Shown here: positions 1 to 5,487 of the stretch, piece after piece
How the letters are laid out: each line of letters begins with the position of its first letter
Numbering within the stretch: position 1 is the first letter of the stretch
Source of the DNA: Candidatus Omnitrophota bacterium
GTDB taxonomy: Bacteria > Omnitrophota > Gorgyraeia > Zapsychrales > Fredricksoniimonadaceae
DNA length: 8,491 nt
Reading direction: 5' to 3'
NCBI GenBank assembly: GCA_017987425.1
Contig: JAGNTT010000078.1
Location: 1 to 8,491, forward strand
Notes under the pieces: model-generated
The model's database searches: none
Seen by the model: only the letters and a program-made list of their open reading frames with translations
Told to the model about the DNA's origin: nothing
Position numbers and translations under genes: made by a program

Positions 1-1
1 G

Positions 2-205
2 GATATGGCGGAGAAGGGTAGGGTGGCATTGCGTTCTATTCGTCGTGATGCGAATGACAGAATTCAGAAGATGCAAAAAGACAGCTCCGTCTCCGAAGAC
101 GACAGCAAAAAAGGTCAGGATGCCGTACAGAAAATGACCGATAAATACACCAAAGATATTGATGCGACACTTGAGAAGAAAAGCAAGGATCTCAAGGAAT
201 TTTAA
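2..205 (+). CDS. frr: Ribosome recycling factor, C-terminal part (5' truncated)
   Basis: This is the last 67 codons of a gene whose start lies outside the window; the frame is open from base 2 and stops with TAA at 203-205. The visible protein begins D-M-A-E-K-G-R-V-A and contains R-S-I-R-R-D-A-N-D, followed by a charged helix ending D-K-Y-T-K-D-I-D and a lysine-rich tail. This matches the C-terminal helix of domain I of ribosome recycling factor, which contains the conserved arginines that contact 23S rRNA. The family is about 185 residues long, so roughly 118 residues are missing upstream. The protein splits post-termination ribosomes together with EF-G, in the cytoplasm. The ATG at base 5 is an internal Met, not the start. 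No hairpin terminator is evident directly after the stop codon. Confidence 0.93.
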   Translation, partial: DMAEKGRVALRSIRRDANDRIQKMQKDSSVSEDDSKKGQDAVQKMTDKYTKDIDATLEKKSKDLKEF

Positions 206-221
206 ATCTTCACATTTAGTT

Positions 222-250
222 TTTACGTTCTTTAAAAAATTGGCGAGAAT
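222..250 (+). promoter_or_regulatory. Possible sigma70-type promoter for tRNA-Lys
   Basis: TTTACG at 222-227 and GAGAAT at 245-250 are separated by 17 bp and would place a start near 257, just ahead of the tRNA-Lys 5' end at 263. Both hexamers are imperfect and the area is AT-rich, so the match could be chance. The tRNA could equally be read through from frr. Confidence 0.25.
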
Positions 251-262
251 AGTCAGGATTTT

Positions 263-339
263 GACCCACTAGCTCATCCTGGTAGAGCACTACCCTTTTA
301 AGGTAGGGGTGCCGCGTTCGAGTCGCGGGTGGGTCACCA
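263..339 (+). tRNA. tRNA-Lys(UUU), CCA encoded
   Basis: A complete cloverleaf is visible. The acceptor stem GACCCAC (263-269) pairs with GTGGGTC (329-335). The D stem is GCTC (272-275) with GAGC (285-288). The anticodon stem is CTACC (290-294) with GGTAG (302-306), around the loop CTTTTAA with anticodon TTT at 297-299. The T stem is CCGCG (312-316) with CGCGG (324-328), with loop TTCGAGT. The discriminator is A336 and CCA is encoded at 337-339. Anticodon UUU reads both lysine codons. The 3' end takes part in an inverted repeat with 405-418. Confidence 0.97.
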
Positions 340-418
340 ATTTATTCTTAATTTGCAAAAAACTTCATCCCGAATGGGAGAAGTTTTTTGTTGGTTCATT
401 AGAAAATAAATTGGTGAC
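333..418. repeat. 14-bp inverted repeat that includes the tRNA-Lys 3' end
   Basis: GTCACCAATTTATT at 333-346 is matched perfectly by its reverse complement at 405-418. The left arm contains the last acceptor-stem bases, the discriminator and the CCA of tRNA-Lys. The terminator-like hairpin at 357-389 sits between the arms. The right arm overlaps the first three bases of the next palindrome (416-447). Function is unknown: it could be a relic of a duplicated tRNA end, a trailer structure that competes with the acceptor stem, or part of a mobile palindromic element. Confidence 0.75.
357..389 (+). terminator. Intrinsic terminator-like hairpin after tRNA-Lys
   Basis: AAAAAACTTC (357-366) pairs perfectly with GAAGTTTTTT (380-389). 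An inner TCCC/GGGA stem (368-371 with 376-379) carries the loop GAAT, with A367 bulged. The A-tract, stem and T-tract layout is typical of a rho-independent terminator, and its symmetry means it could also act on the minus strand. It lies 18 bp beyond the tRNA-Lys CCA, as expected for the end of that transcript. Confidence 0.75.
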
Positions 419-447
419 TCCAGCATCCGTCCTCGGATGCTGGAGTC
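416..447. repeat. Perfect palindrome 1 (14-bp arms, TCCT loop)
   Basis: GACTCCAGCATCCG (416-429) is followed by TCCT and then the exact reverse complement (434-447). No T-tract follows, so it is not a standard terminator. It is the first of three palindromes packed before tRNA-Leu. The sequence style resembles dispersed intergenic REP-like palindromes, but whether it is repeated elsewhere cannot be seen here. Confidence 0.85.
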
Positions 448-463
448 TTATAAGCTCGGTCGT

Positions 464-511
464 CGCCCCGAATTCCGGACGGCTGTTAGCCGTCCCGATG
501 AATTCGGGGCG
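464..511. repeat. Nested palindrome 2 (12-bp outer and 8-bp inner stems)
   Basis: The outer arms CGCCCCGAATTC (464-475) and GAATTCGGGGCG (500-511) pair perfectly. Inside them GGACGGCT (477-484) pairs with AGCCGTCC (488-495) around the loop GTT; C476 can pair with G497, leaving C496 and A498-T499 unpaired. The result is a long, nearly continuous 48-nt hairpin with a small asymmetric bulge on its 3' side. No T-tract follows. Its last two bases are shared with palindrome 3. Confidence 0.85.
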
Positions 512-537
512 AATGATCAAGAATCCTTGATCATTCG
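510..537. repeat. Perfect palindrome 3 touching tRNA-Leu (12-bp arms)
   Basis: CGAATGATCAAG (510-521) is followed by AATC and the exact reverse complement (526-537). The last base, G537, is also the first base of the tRNA-Leu acceptor stem, so the hairpin and the tRNA overlap by one base. In a transcript this hairpin would sit immediately against the RNase P cleavage site. Confidence 0.85.
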
Positions 538-618
538 GGCGGATGGCGGAATTGGTAGACGCGCTAGTCTTAGGAACTAGTGGGGAGACCCATGGAGGTT
601 CAAGTCCTCTTCCGCCCA
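537..618 (+). tRNA. tRNA-Leu(UAG), no encoded CCA
   Basis: This is a class II tRNA. The acceptor stem GGGCGGA (537-543) pairs with TCCGCCC (611-617), and the discriminator is A618. The anticodon stem CTAGT (564-568) pairs with ACTAG (576-580) around loop CTTAGGA, with anticodon TAG at 571-573, which reads leucine CUN codons. A long variable arm is formed by TGGG (581-584) and CCCA (589-592), as expected for tRNA-Leu. The T arm is 594-610 with loop TTCAAGT. The bases after A618 are TTG, so the CCA must be added by the nucleotidyltransferase. Confidence 0.96.
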
Positions 619-790
619 TTGTTTCTCCGTCATCAATGTTTTAAATTTAAGCAAGTTCGAAAAATTTGTTGGTTATTTTGAAATATTTTTAAAGCAATGA
701 AATCTGTTGCGGCGATACATATTTTTTTGTAAAGTATGTGGGCGGAAAAAAGTCCGTTTTGATTTTTCTAATAAATATCGATATGAATTT

Positions 791-864
791 GCGGCGGTAA
801 TTCAGTTGGCTAGAATGCCACCTTGCCAAGGTGGATGTCGTGGGTTCGAGCCCCACCCGCCGCT
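791..864 (+). tRNA. tRNA-Gly(GCC), no encoded CCA
   Basis: The acceptor stem GCGGCGG (791-797) pairs with CCGCCGC (857-863), and the discriminator is T864. The anticodon stem CCACC (818-822) pairs with GGTGG (830-834) around TTGCCAA, with anticodon GCC at 825-827, which reads GGC and GGU. The T stem GTGGG (840-844) pairs with CCCAC (852-856) around TTCGAGC. CTTTT follows instead of CCA. The upstream spacer 619-790 is AT-rich and I see no gene or convincing promoter in it. Confidence 0.97.
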
Positions 865-932
865 CTTTTATTTTGCCCTGTTGGGGCGATTAATTCAAAG
901 CATCGCATCTTGTGAAGAAGGAGTAAAAAATA

Positions 933-1403
933 ATGAAGATTAAGGATTTCTTATGTCTGGACGCAGTTACTTCAGATTTGAAAGCCAAAAATAAGGAAGA
1001 ACTGATTGATGAGCTTGTTGCCCTCCTGGTAAGTTCCGGTTCAATCGAAAAGAAATTCAAGTCCAAAGTTATTGAAGTCATCATGGCCCGTGAAGCTCTT
1101 GGCTCAACCGCCATCGGGCAGGGGATTGCCATACCGCATGGTAAGACCGACAGTGTTTCGCAGCTGGTGGCAGGTCTCGGTGTCAGCAAAAAAGGGGTCA
1201 ACTTCGATTCACTCGACGGTGAACCAGCTTACATTTTTTTTATCCTGATCGCTCCACAAGATTCCGCCGGGCCTCATTTGAAAGCTCTGGCCCGTGTTTC
1301 CCGTCTCTTAAAAGACAAATATTTTCGTGAAAGTTTAAAGTCCGCGAAGGACCACAAAGATATCATCGAACTTGTTACTCAAGAAGATGCCCGCAACGCC
1401 TGA
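933..1403 (+). CDS. ptsN: PTS EIIA, fructose/nitrogen-regulatory (PtsN-like) type
   Basis: This 156-residue cytoplasmic protein is a single PTS EIIA type-2 domain, the usual length for EIIA(Ntr). The phosphorylatable histidine is His69 in the motif G-I-A-I-P-H-G-K. The second family histidine is probably His115 in G-P-H-L-K-A-L-A, followed by the L-A-R-V-S-R-L-L helix. It would accept phosphate from HPr. No EIIB or EIIC domain is fused or adjacent, which favours a regulatory role over sugar uptake; a role as the soluble EIIA of a fructose-type permease elsewhere is still possible. The ATG at 933 has a good Shine-Dalgarno, AAGGAG at 918-923, nine bases upstream. It is the first gene of the compact run to ahcY, with only 5 bp to the next start. 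The gene symbol is by family resemblance. Confidence 0.9.
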   Translation: MKIKDFLCLDAVTSDLKAKNKEELIDELVALLVSSGSIEKKFKSKVIEVIMAREALGSTAIGQGIAIPHGKTDSVSQLVAGLGVSKKGVNFDSLDGEPAYIFFILIAPQDSAGPHLKALARVSRLLKDKYFRESLKSAKDHKDIIELVTQEDARNA

Positions 1404-1408
1404 CAGTC

Positions 1409-2650
1409 ATGCCTAACAATTTAATGAAATTGTTATATCCCGGCATCCGCCTGAAAAGATGGATTTTTACATCTTTGATCGGGATCATCATTGTCGGATT
1501 CGGCGTTGCATGTGCCTTAAGCGCCTATAAATTTGTCCGCGGTTTCAGCTTTGTCATCATTGTTTGCGGGATGATCTTTGTCGTTTTGGGCATGGGCAAG
1601 ATGATCGTTTCGCTTATCACGATTTTCCTTCCCAAGCGGGAACAGGATCTTGTTAATATTTTATACCAGCGTCGGTATTTGGAACGCGGACCCAAAATCG
1701 TCGCCATCGGCGGCGGTCACGGTCTTTCCAACTTATTGCTGGGGCTCAAAGAATATACGGCTAACCTGACGGCGATCGTCACGGTTGCAGACAGCGGCGG
1801 TTCCTCGGGACGTTTGCGCGAGGAATTCAACATCGTTGCCCCCGGCGACATCCGCAACTGTCTGGTGGCGTTGGCCGACGCTCCGGCATTGATGGGGGAG
1901 CTTTTTCAATACCGTTTTTCCGCTGATTCTCAACTTCAAGGTCATAACTTCGGAAATCTATTTTTGACGGCGATGTTTCAGTTGACCGGCGGGGATTTCA
2001 GCAAGGCCGTAGAAGAGTCGAGCAAGGTATTGGCTATTCGGGGAAAGGTTGTTCCCTCGACGGTCACCAATGTGCACCTTGTCGCCGAATACTTGGACGG
2101 TTCAATTACCCACGGAGAGGATAAGATTCCGCGTCCGGGTATTTCCATCAAAAGAGTTTTTTTGAATCCAGATGACGCGAAACCGACGCAGGAAGCCCTG
2201 GATGCGATCCACGAAGCAGAGATCATTGTCATGGGGCCCGGAAGTTTGTATACAAGCGTCATTCCGAATTTAATTATCCGCGGCGTATCCGAAGCGATTG
2301 CAAAATCGTCGGCATTTAAGATTTATGTGTGCAACGTCATGCATCAATTGGGGGAAACGGAAGGCTACAGCGCCTCCGACCATCTTCAGGCGATCATACG
2401 CCACAGCAACAAGGATTGTTTAAGCGCGTGCCTTCTGAACAACTCGCCGATTCCGTCCGAGGCGCTTGAGTTGTACAAAACTGAAAATTCATTTCCTGTT
2501 GCGCCCGATGTCGACAAGATTAAGGAAATGGGCATCAAGGTTCACGCCACGGATTTGATCAGCTTCAAGGATTATGTACGGCATGATTCGCAAAAACTGA
2601 TTTCGGCATTGATTAAACTTATTGAAACGCACCGTGTTATAAGGCGCTAG
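1409..2650 (+). CDS. yvcK: YvcK/GlmR (CofD-like) family protein with N-terminal membrane anchor
   Basis: This 413-residue protein has two parts. Residues about 18-39 and 46-74 form two hydrophobic segments separated by a short K-F-V-R-G turn, predicting two membrane helices. Residues from about 96 onward are a CofD-like/UPF0052 nucleotide-sugar-binding fold: A-I-G-G-G-H-G-L-S (99-107), T-V-A-D-S-G-G-S-S-G-R-L-R (125-137), P-G-D-I-R-N (145-150), G-H-N-F-G-N-L (178-184) and M-G-P-G-S-L-Y-T-S-V-I-P (275-286). These are hallmarks of YvcK (GlmR), which in Bacillus binds UDP-GlcNAc and is needed for gluconeogenic growth and cell-wall precursor supply. The soluble part is close to the length of Bacillus YvcK (about 317 residues), so the anchor is an addition. 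It starts 5 bp after the EIIA stop with no strong Shine-Dalgarno, suggesting translational coupling; an in-frame ATG at 1424 is the alternative start. Confidence 0.9.
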   Translation: MPNNLMKLLYPGIRLKRWIFTSLIGIIIVGFGVACALSAYKFVRGFSFVIIVCGMIFVVLGMGKMIVSLITIFLPKREQDLVNILYQRRYLERGPKIVAIGGGHGLSNLLLGLKEYTANLTAIVTVADSGGSSGRLREEFNIVAPGDIRNCLVALADAPALMGELFQYRFSADSQLQGHNFGNLFLTAMFQLTGGDFSKAVEESSKVLAIRGKVVPSTVTNVHLVAEYLDGSITHGEDKIPRPGISIKRVFLNPDDAKPTQEALDAIHEAEIIVMGPGSLYTSVIPNLIIRGVSEAIAKSSAFKIYVCNVMHQLGETEGYSASDHLQAIIRHSNKDCLSACLLNNSPIPSEALELYKTENSFPVAPDVDKIKEMGIKVHATDLISFKDYVRHDSQKLISALIKLIETHRVIRR

Positions 2651-2656
2651 AACATT

Positions 2657-2929
2657 ATGGCTAAAATTCAGAAAGATTTTATCATCGCAAATAAGCAGGG
2701 ATTGCATGCCCGTCCGGCGGCGCTTTTCGTCCAGATCGCCGAGAAATATGATTCCGAGATCACCGTGGTCAAGGATCAGGAACAGGTCAACGGCAAATCG
2801 ATCATGGGGCTTTTGATGCTGGGAGCCCATTATCAAAGCAAGGTGTCGATCACGATCGACGGTCCCGATTGCGAACAGGCCATGGCCGATATCGAAAAAT
2901 TTTTTAACTCCAACATCGAACCCTCTTAA
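2657..2929 (+). CDS. ptsH: Phosphocarrier protein HPr
   Basis: This 90-residue cytoplasmic protein is the normal size for HPr. The phospho-acceptor is His17 in the motif K-Q-G-L-H-A-R-P-A. A second site, Ser48 in V-N-G-K-S-I-M-G-L-L-M-L, corresponds to regulatory Ser46 of Gram-positive HPr, the target of HPr kinase/phosphorylase; the K-S-I-M-G-L context is well preserved. HPr takes phosphate from enzyme I, encoded next, and hands it to EIIA proteins such as the one at 933-1403. The start lies 6 bp after the yvcK stop, with AAGGCG about ten bases upstream as a weak ribosome site inside the yvcK end. The yvcK-HPr adjacency recalls the Bacillus yvcK-whiA-crh cluster, where Crh is an HPr paralogue. 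Confidence 0.96.
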   Translation: MAKIQKDFIIANKQGLHARPAALFVQIAEKYDSEITVVKDQEQVNGKSIMGLLMLGAHYQSKVSITIDGPDCEQAMADIEKFFNSNIEPS

Positions 2930-2941
2930 AGATCCCTGCAC

Positions 2942-4714
2942 ATGAGCGAAATCGTTTTAAAAGGAGTCCCTGCCGCTTCAGGAATTGCCTGCGGGCCTGC
3001 GTTTATCTTGGACAGGCAGGACTTCATCGTTCCCAAACGGGAGGTCATGGAAGAGGAGATCGTCATCGAGATCGCCCGTTTTGAAGAGGCACTCGGCAAG
3101 ACACGCGAAGAAATTTTTGATATCCAAAAGAAGATCGCCCAGGAACGCGGCGGTCAGAACGCCCAGATTTTCGATGCGCACTTGATGGTCCTGGAAGACA
3201 AAATGCTCATCCAGGAAGTGATCAAGGGCATCCGCGAACAGAAGCTTGCCGCCGAGTACGTATTCTCGATGGTTTTGAAGAAATTCACTCAGTCGTTCGC
3301 CAAAATTAAAGATGAATATCTGCGCGAACGCACGGCGGATGTCAACGACATCGGCCGCCGGGTGCTCAAGCACCTGATGGATGAAAGCAGGCTGCATGAC
3401 CTGGATAATCTTCACGAAGATTTGATTATTGTCGCGCACGATCTTTCTCCGTCGGACGCCGTCAGTATGTACAACCGCCGCATTATCGCGTTTGTGACGG
3501 ACATCGGTGGTCGCACATCGCATACGGCCATCATCGCCAAGTCTCTCGGCGTTCCTGCCGTTGTCGGACTCAAGGACGCGACTCTTCGCATTTCGAATCA
3601 GGATTTCATCATTGTCGACGGACGCAAGGGGATCATCATCATCAATCCTGAGCAGGCGACCTTTAATTTGTACCAGAAGGAGCAAAATAAAATTATTGCT
3701 TCTTTGGGTCGCCTTGATGACGTCAAAGATCTGCCCGCCGAGACGCTGGACAATAGAACCATTTCGATCCTGGCGAACCTCGAACTTTCAGAAGAAATTA
3801 AAGTCGTTCAGAAGTCCTCTCCGCAAGGCATCGGGCTTTACCGTACGGAATTCTTTTATATGAACAGGATCGATCTGCCGTCTGAAGAAGAGCAGTTTGA
3901 ATCCTATAAATCTGTTGCCCAGGCCATGGGAGATGCGCCGGTGACGATCCGCACGCTCGATCTTGGCGGTGACAAGTTCATTTCCAGTGTCCAGATCCCT
4001 AAGGATATGTCGCCGTTCTTGGGCTGGCGCGCGATCCAATTCTGTCTAGAGCGTCCCGACATTTTTAAGACCCAGTTGAGGGCGATTTTAAGAGCGTCCG
4101 TATTCGGCAACATCCGCCTCATGTATCCGATGATCGCGGGCTTGGGCGAACTGCGCCGCGCTAATGCGATCCTTAATGAGGTCAAGGACAGCCTTCGCGA
4201 TGAAGGAGTTCCTTTCAACGAAAAGATTCAGGTCGGCATCATGGTTGAGGTGCCGGCTGCCGTCATGATTGCCGATCTGCTGATCAAGGAAGCGGATTTT
4301 TTCAGCATCGGAACCAATGACCTGATTCAGTACACGCTTGCCGTCGACCGCGTTAATGAAAGAACGGCGCATTTGTATCAGCCGTTTCATCCGGCTGTGT
4401 TGAGGATGATCAAACGAGTGATCGATGCCGGGCATAGTGAAGGCAAGCAGGTTTCTTTGTGCGGGGAAATGTCGGGAGAGCCGTCGCAGGCTATTTTACT
4501 TATCGGCATGGGCATTGACGCCCTGAGCATGTCGTCCGCCAGCATTCTTCCCATCAAGAAACTGATCCGCAGCATCCGCTGGAGTGATGCTCAAAAGCTT
4601 GTGAATGATGTTCTGGATTTACCCACGGCGACTGAAATCGAAGAGTGCGTCATCGCCAAAACCAAAGAATTGGCCCCGCAATTTTTCTCCGGGGATTCAT
4701 TTAAAAATAATTAG
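2942..4714 (+). CDS. ptsI: PTS enzyme I (phosphoenolpyruvate-protein phosphotransferase)
   Basis: This 590-residue protein is close to the usual 570-575 of enzyme I. It transfers phosphate from PEP to HPr in the cytoplasm. The order is an N-terminal HPr-binding/helical domain, a swivelling phospho-His domain with active His194 in G-G-R-T-S-H-T-A-I-I-A-K, then a PEP-binding TIM barrel. Barrel signatures are G-L-Y-R-T-E-F (298-304), R-T-L-D-L-G-G-D-K (337-345), the metal- and PEP-site segment G-T-N-D-L-I-Q-Y-T (457-465) and catalytic Cys507 in S-L-C-G-E-M-S-G. There is no N-terminal GAF domain, so it is a canonical EI and not EI(Ntr), although the partner EIIA here looks regulatory. Its start is 12 bp after the HPr stop with only a weak ribosome site, so coupling is likely. 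Confidence 0.97.
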   Translation: MSEIVLKGVPAASGIACGPAFILDRQDFIVPKREVMEEEIVIEIARFEEALGKTREEIFDIQKKIAQERGGQNAQIFDAHLMVLEDKMLIQEVIKGIREQKLAAEYVFSMVLKKFTQSFAKIKDEYLRERTADVNDIGRRVLKHLMDESRLHDLDNLHEDLIIVAHDLSPSDAVSMYNRRIIAFVTDIGGRTSHTAIIAKSLGVPAVVGLKDATLRISNQDFIIVDGRKGIIIINPEQATFNLYQKEQNKIIASLGRLDDVKDLPAETLDNRTISILANLELSEEIKVVQKSSPQGIGLYRTEFFYMNRIDLPSEEEQFESYKSVAQAMGDAPVTIRTLDLGGDKFISSVQIPKDMSPFLGWRAIQFCLERPDIFKTQLRAILRASVFGNIRLMYPMIAGLGELRRANAILNEVKDSLRDEGVPFNEKIQVGIMVEVPAAVMIADLLIKEADFFSIGTNDLIQYTLAVDRVNERTAHLYQPFHPAVLRMIKRVIDAGHSEGKQVSLCGEMSGEPSQAILLIGMGIDALSMSSASILPIKKLIRSIRWSDAQKLVNDVLDLPTATEIEECVIAKTKELAPQFFSGDSFKNN

Positions 4715-4724
4715 GAAGGTTGAT

Positions 4725-5465
4725 ATGAAAATTTTAATTTTAGCGGCAGGTTACGGCACGCGTCTCGCGGCGATTGCCAAAGATACACCGAAACCTCTGT
4801 TGCCGATCAACGGCACACCCATGCTTGATTTCATCATTGATGAACTCTCGCAGATCAGCGGCATCAGCGAATACGTGGTTGTCACCAATAACAAATTCTT
4901 CGGCAATTTCCAGAAATGGCAGGAGAACCATCCGAAATTCAAATCCAAAATCCGTATCGTCAATGACGGAACGAATTCCAACGATGACCGTTTAGGTTCG
5001 GTCGGTGATATGCGCTTCGTTTGGGACCGTGAAAAAGAGCTGGATGATTGGCTTGTTGTGGGCGGGGACAATCTGTTTGATTTCGATCTGACGGCTTTCA
5101 TAGCCACCGCAAGGTCCAAGGCCCCGGCCGTGACAGTGGGTGTTTACGACATCAAGGACATTTCCCAGGCCCATCTTTTCGGCATTCTGGCTTTGGATAA
5201 GAACGGTAAAGTTGTTTCATTTGAAGAAAAGCCCAAACAGCCCAAATCAACGCTGGTGACGATGTGTTTTTATCACTTTCCCAAGGCGGCAGTCGGCCAT
5301 ATTCACGACTATTTTAAGGCGAGTTCAGCGGCGGACGCGGCAGGCGGATATATCAAATGGCTCTCGGAAAATAAAGAGGTTTATGGTTTTGAATTCCAGG
5401 GGACATGGTATGATATCGGCAGTGTCGAGTCCTATTATGAGGCACAAAAACAGTTTAAAAAGTAA
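4725..5465 (+). CDS. Sugar-phosphate nucleotidyltransferase (NTP_transferase family)
   Basis: This 246-residue protein has the fold of nucleotide-sugar pyrophosphorylases such as RmlA and GlmU-N, which join an NTP and a sugar 1-phosphate with release of pyrophosphate. Visible motifs are L-A-A-G-Y-G-T-R-L (6-14), P-K-P-L-L-P-I (22-28, lysine for phosphate binding), the metal-site segment G-G-D-N-L-F-D-F-D (113-121), F-E-E-K-P (166-170) and the closing G-T-W-Y-D-I-G-S (226-233). The substrate cannot be told from sequence; glucose-1-phosphate with dTTP or UTP is the commonest for this size. I chose the ATG at 4725 because AGGAAGG (4713-4719) sits just upstream and the G-x-G-T-R loop must lie near the N-terminus; the frame is open further up, inside ptsI, but that part does not resemble protein. 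No left-handed beta-helix acyltransferase domain is fused. Confidence 0.88.
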   Translation: MKILILAAGYGTRLAAIAKDTPKPLLPINGTPMLDFIIDELSQISGISEYVVVTNNKFFGNFQKWQENHPKFKSKIRIVNDGTNSNDDRLGSVGDMRFVWDREKELDDWLVVGGDNLFDFDLTAFIATARSKAPAVTVGVYDIKDISQAHLFGILALDKNGKVVSFEEKPKQPKSTLVTMCFYHFPKAAVGHIHDYFKASSAADAAGGYIKWLSENKEVYGFEFQGTWYDIGSVESYYEAQKQFKK

Positions 5466-5487
5466 CAATCAGGAAAGGTGGTTGTAG

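Noticed and set aside
309..619. Open frames on both strands across the tRNA and palindrome region
   Set aside because: They run through tRNA-Lys, tRNA-Leu and the inverted repeats, have no ribosome site and no protein-like composition.
743..767. Short CGGA/TCCG stem followed by T-rich sequence, a possible terminator after tRNA-Leu
   Set aside because: The stem is only 4 bp and the T-tract is interrupted, so it is too weak to call.
875..887. GCCC/GGGC hairpin between tRNA-Gly and ptsN
   Set aside because: The stem is 4 bp and no T-tract follows on either strand, so it is likely chance.
707..943. Open frame over tRNA-Gly into ptsN
   Set aside because: It reads straight through a complete tRNA gene and has no plausible Shine-Dalgarno or family resemblance.
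2978..3685. Long minus-strand open frame inside ptsI (235 codons)
   Set aside because: It is a shadow of the real ptsI frame; the translation shows no family motif and ptsI is unambiguous.
4605..4724. Upstream extension of the nucleotidyltransferase frame
   Set aside because: It overlaps the ptsI end, is Lys/Pro/Ser-rich and unlike the family, and a strong ribosome site precedes the ATG at 4725.
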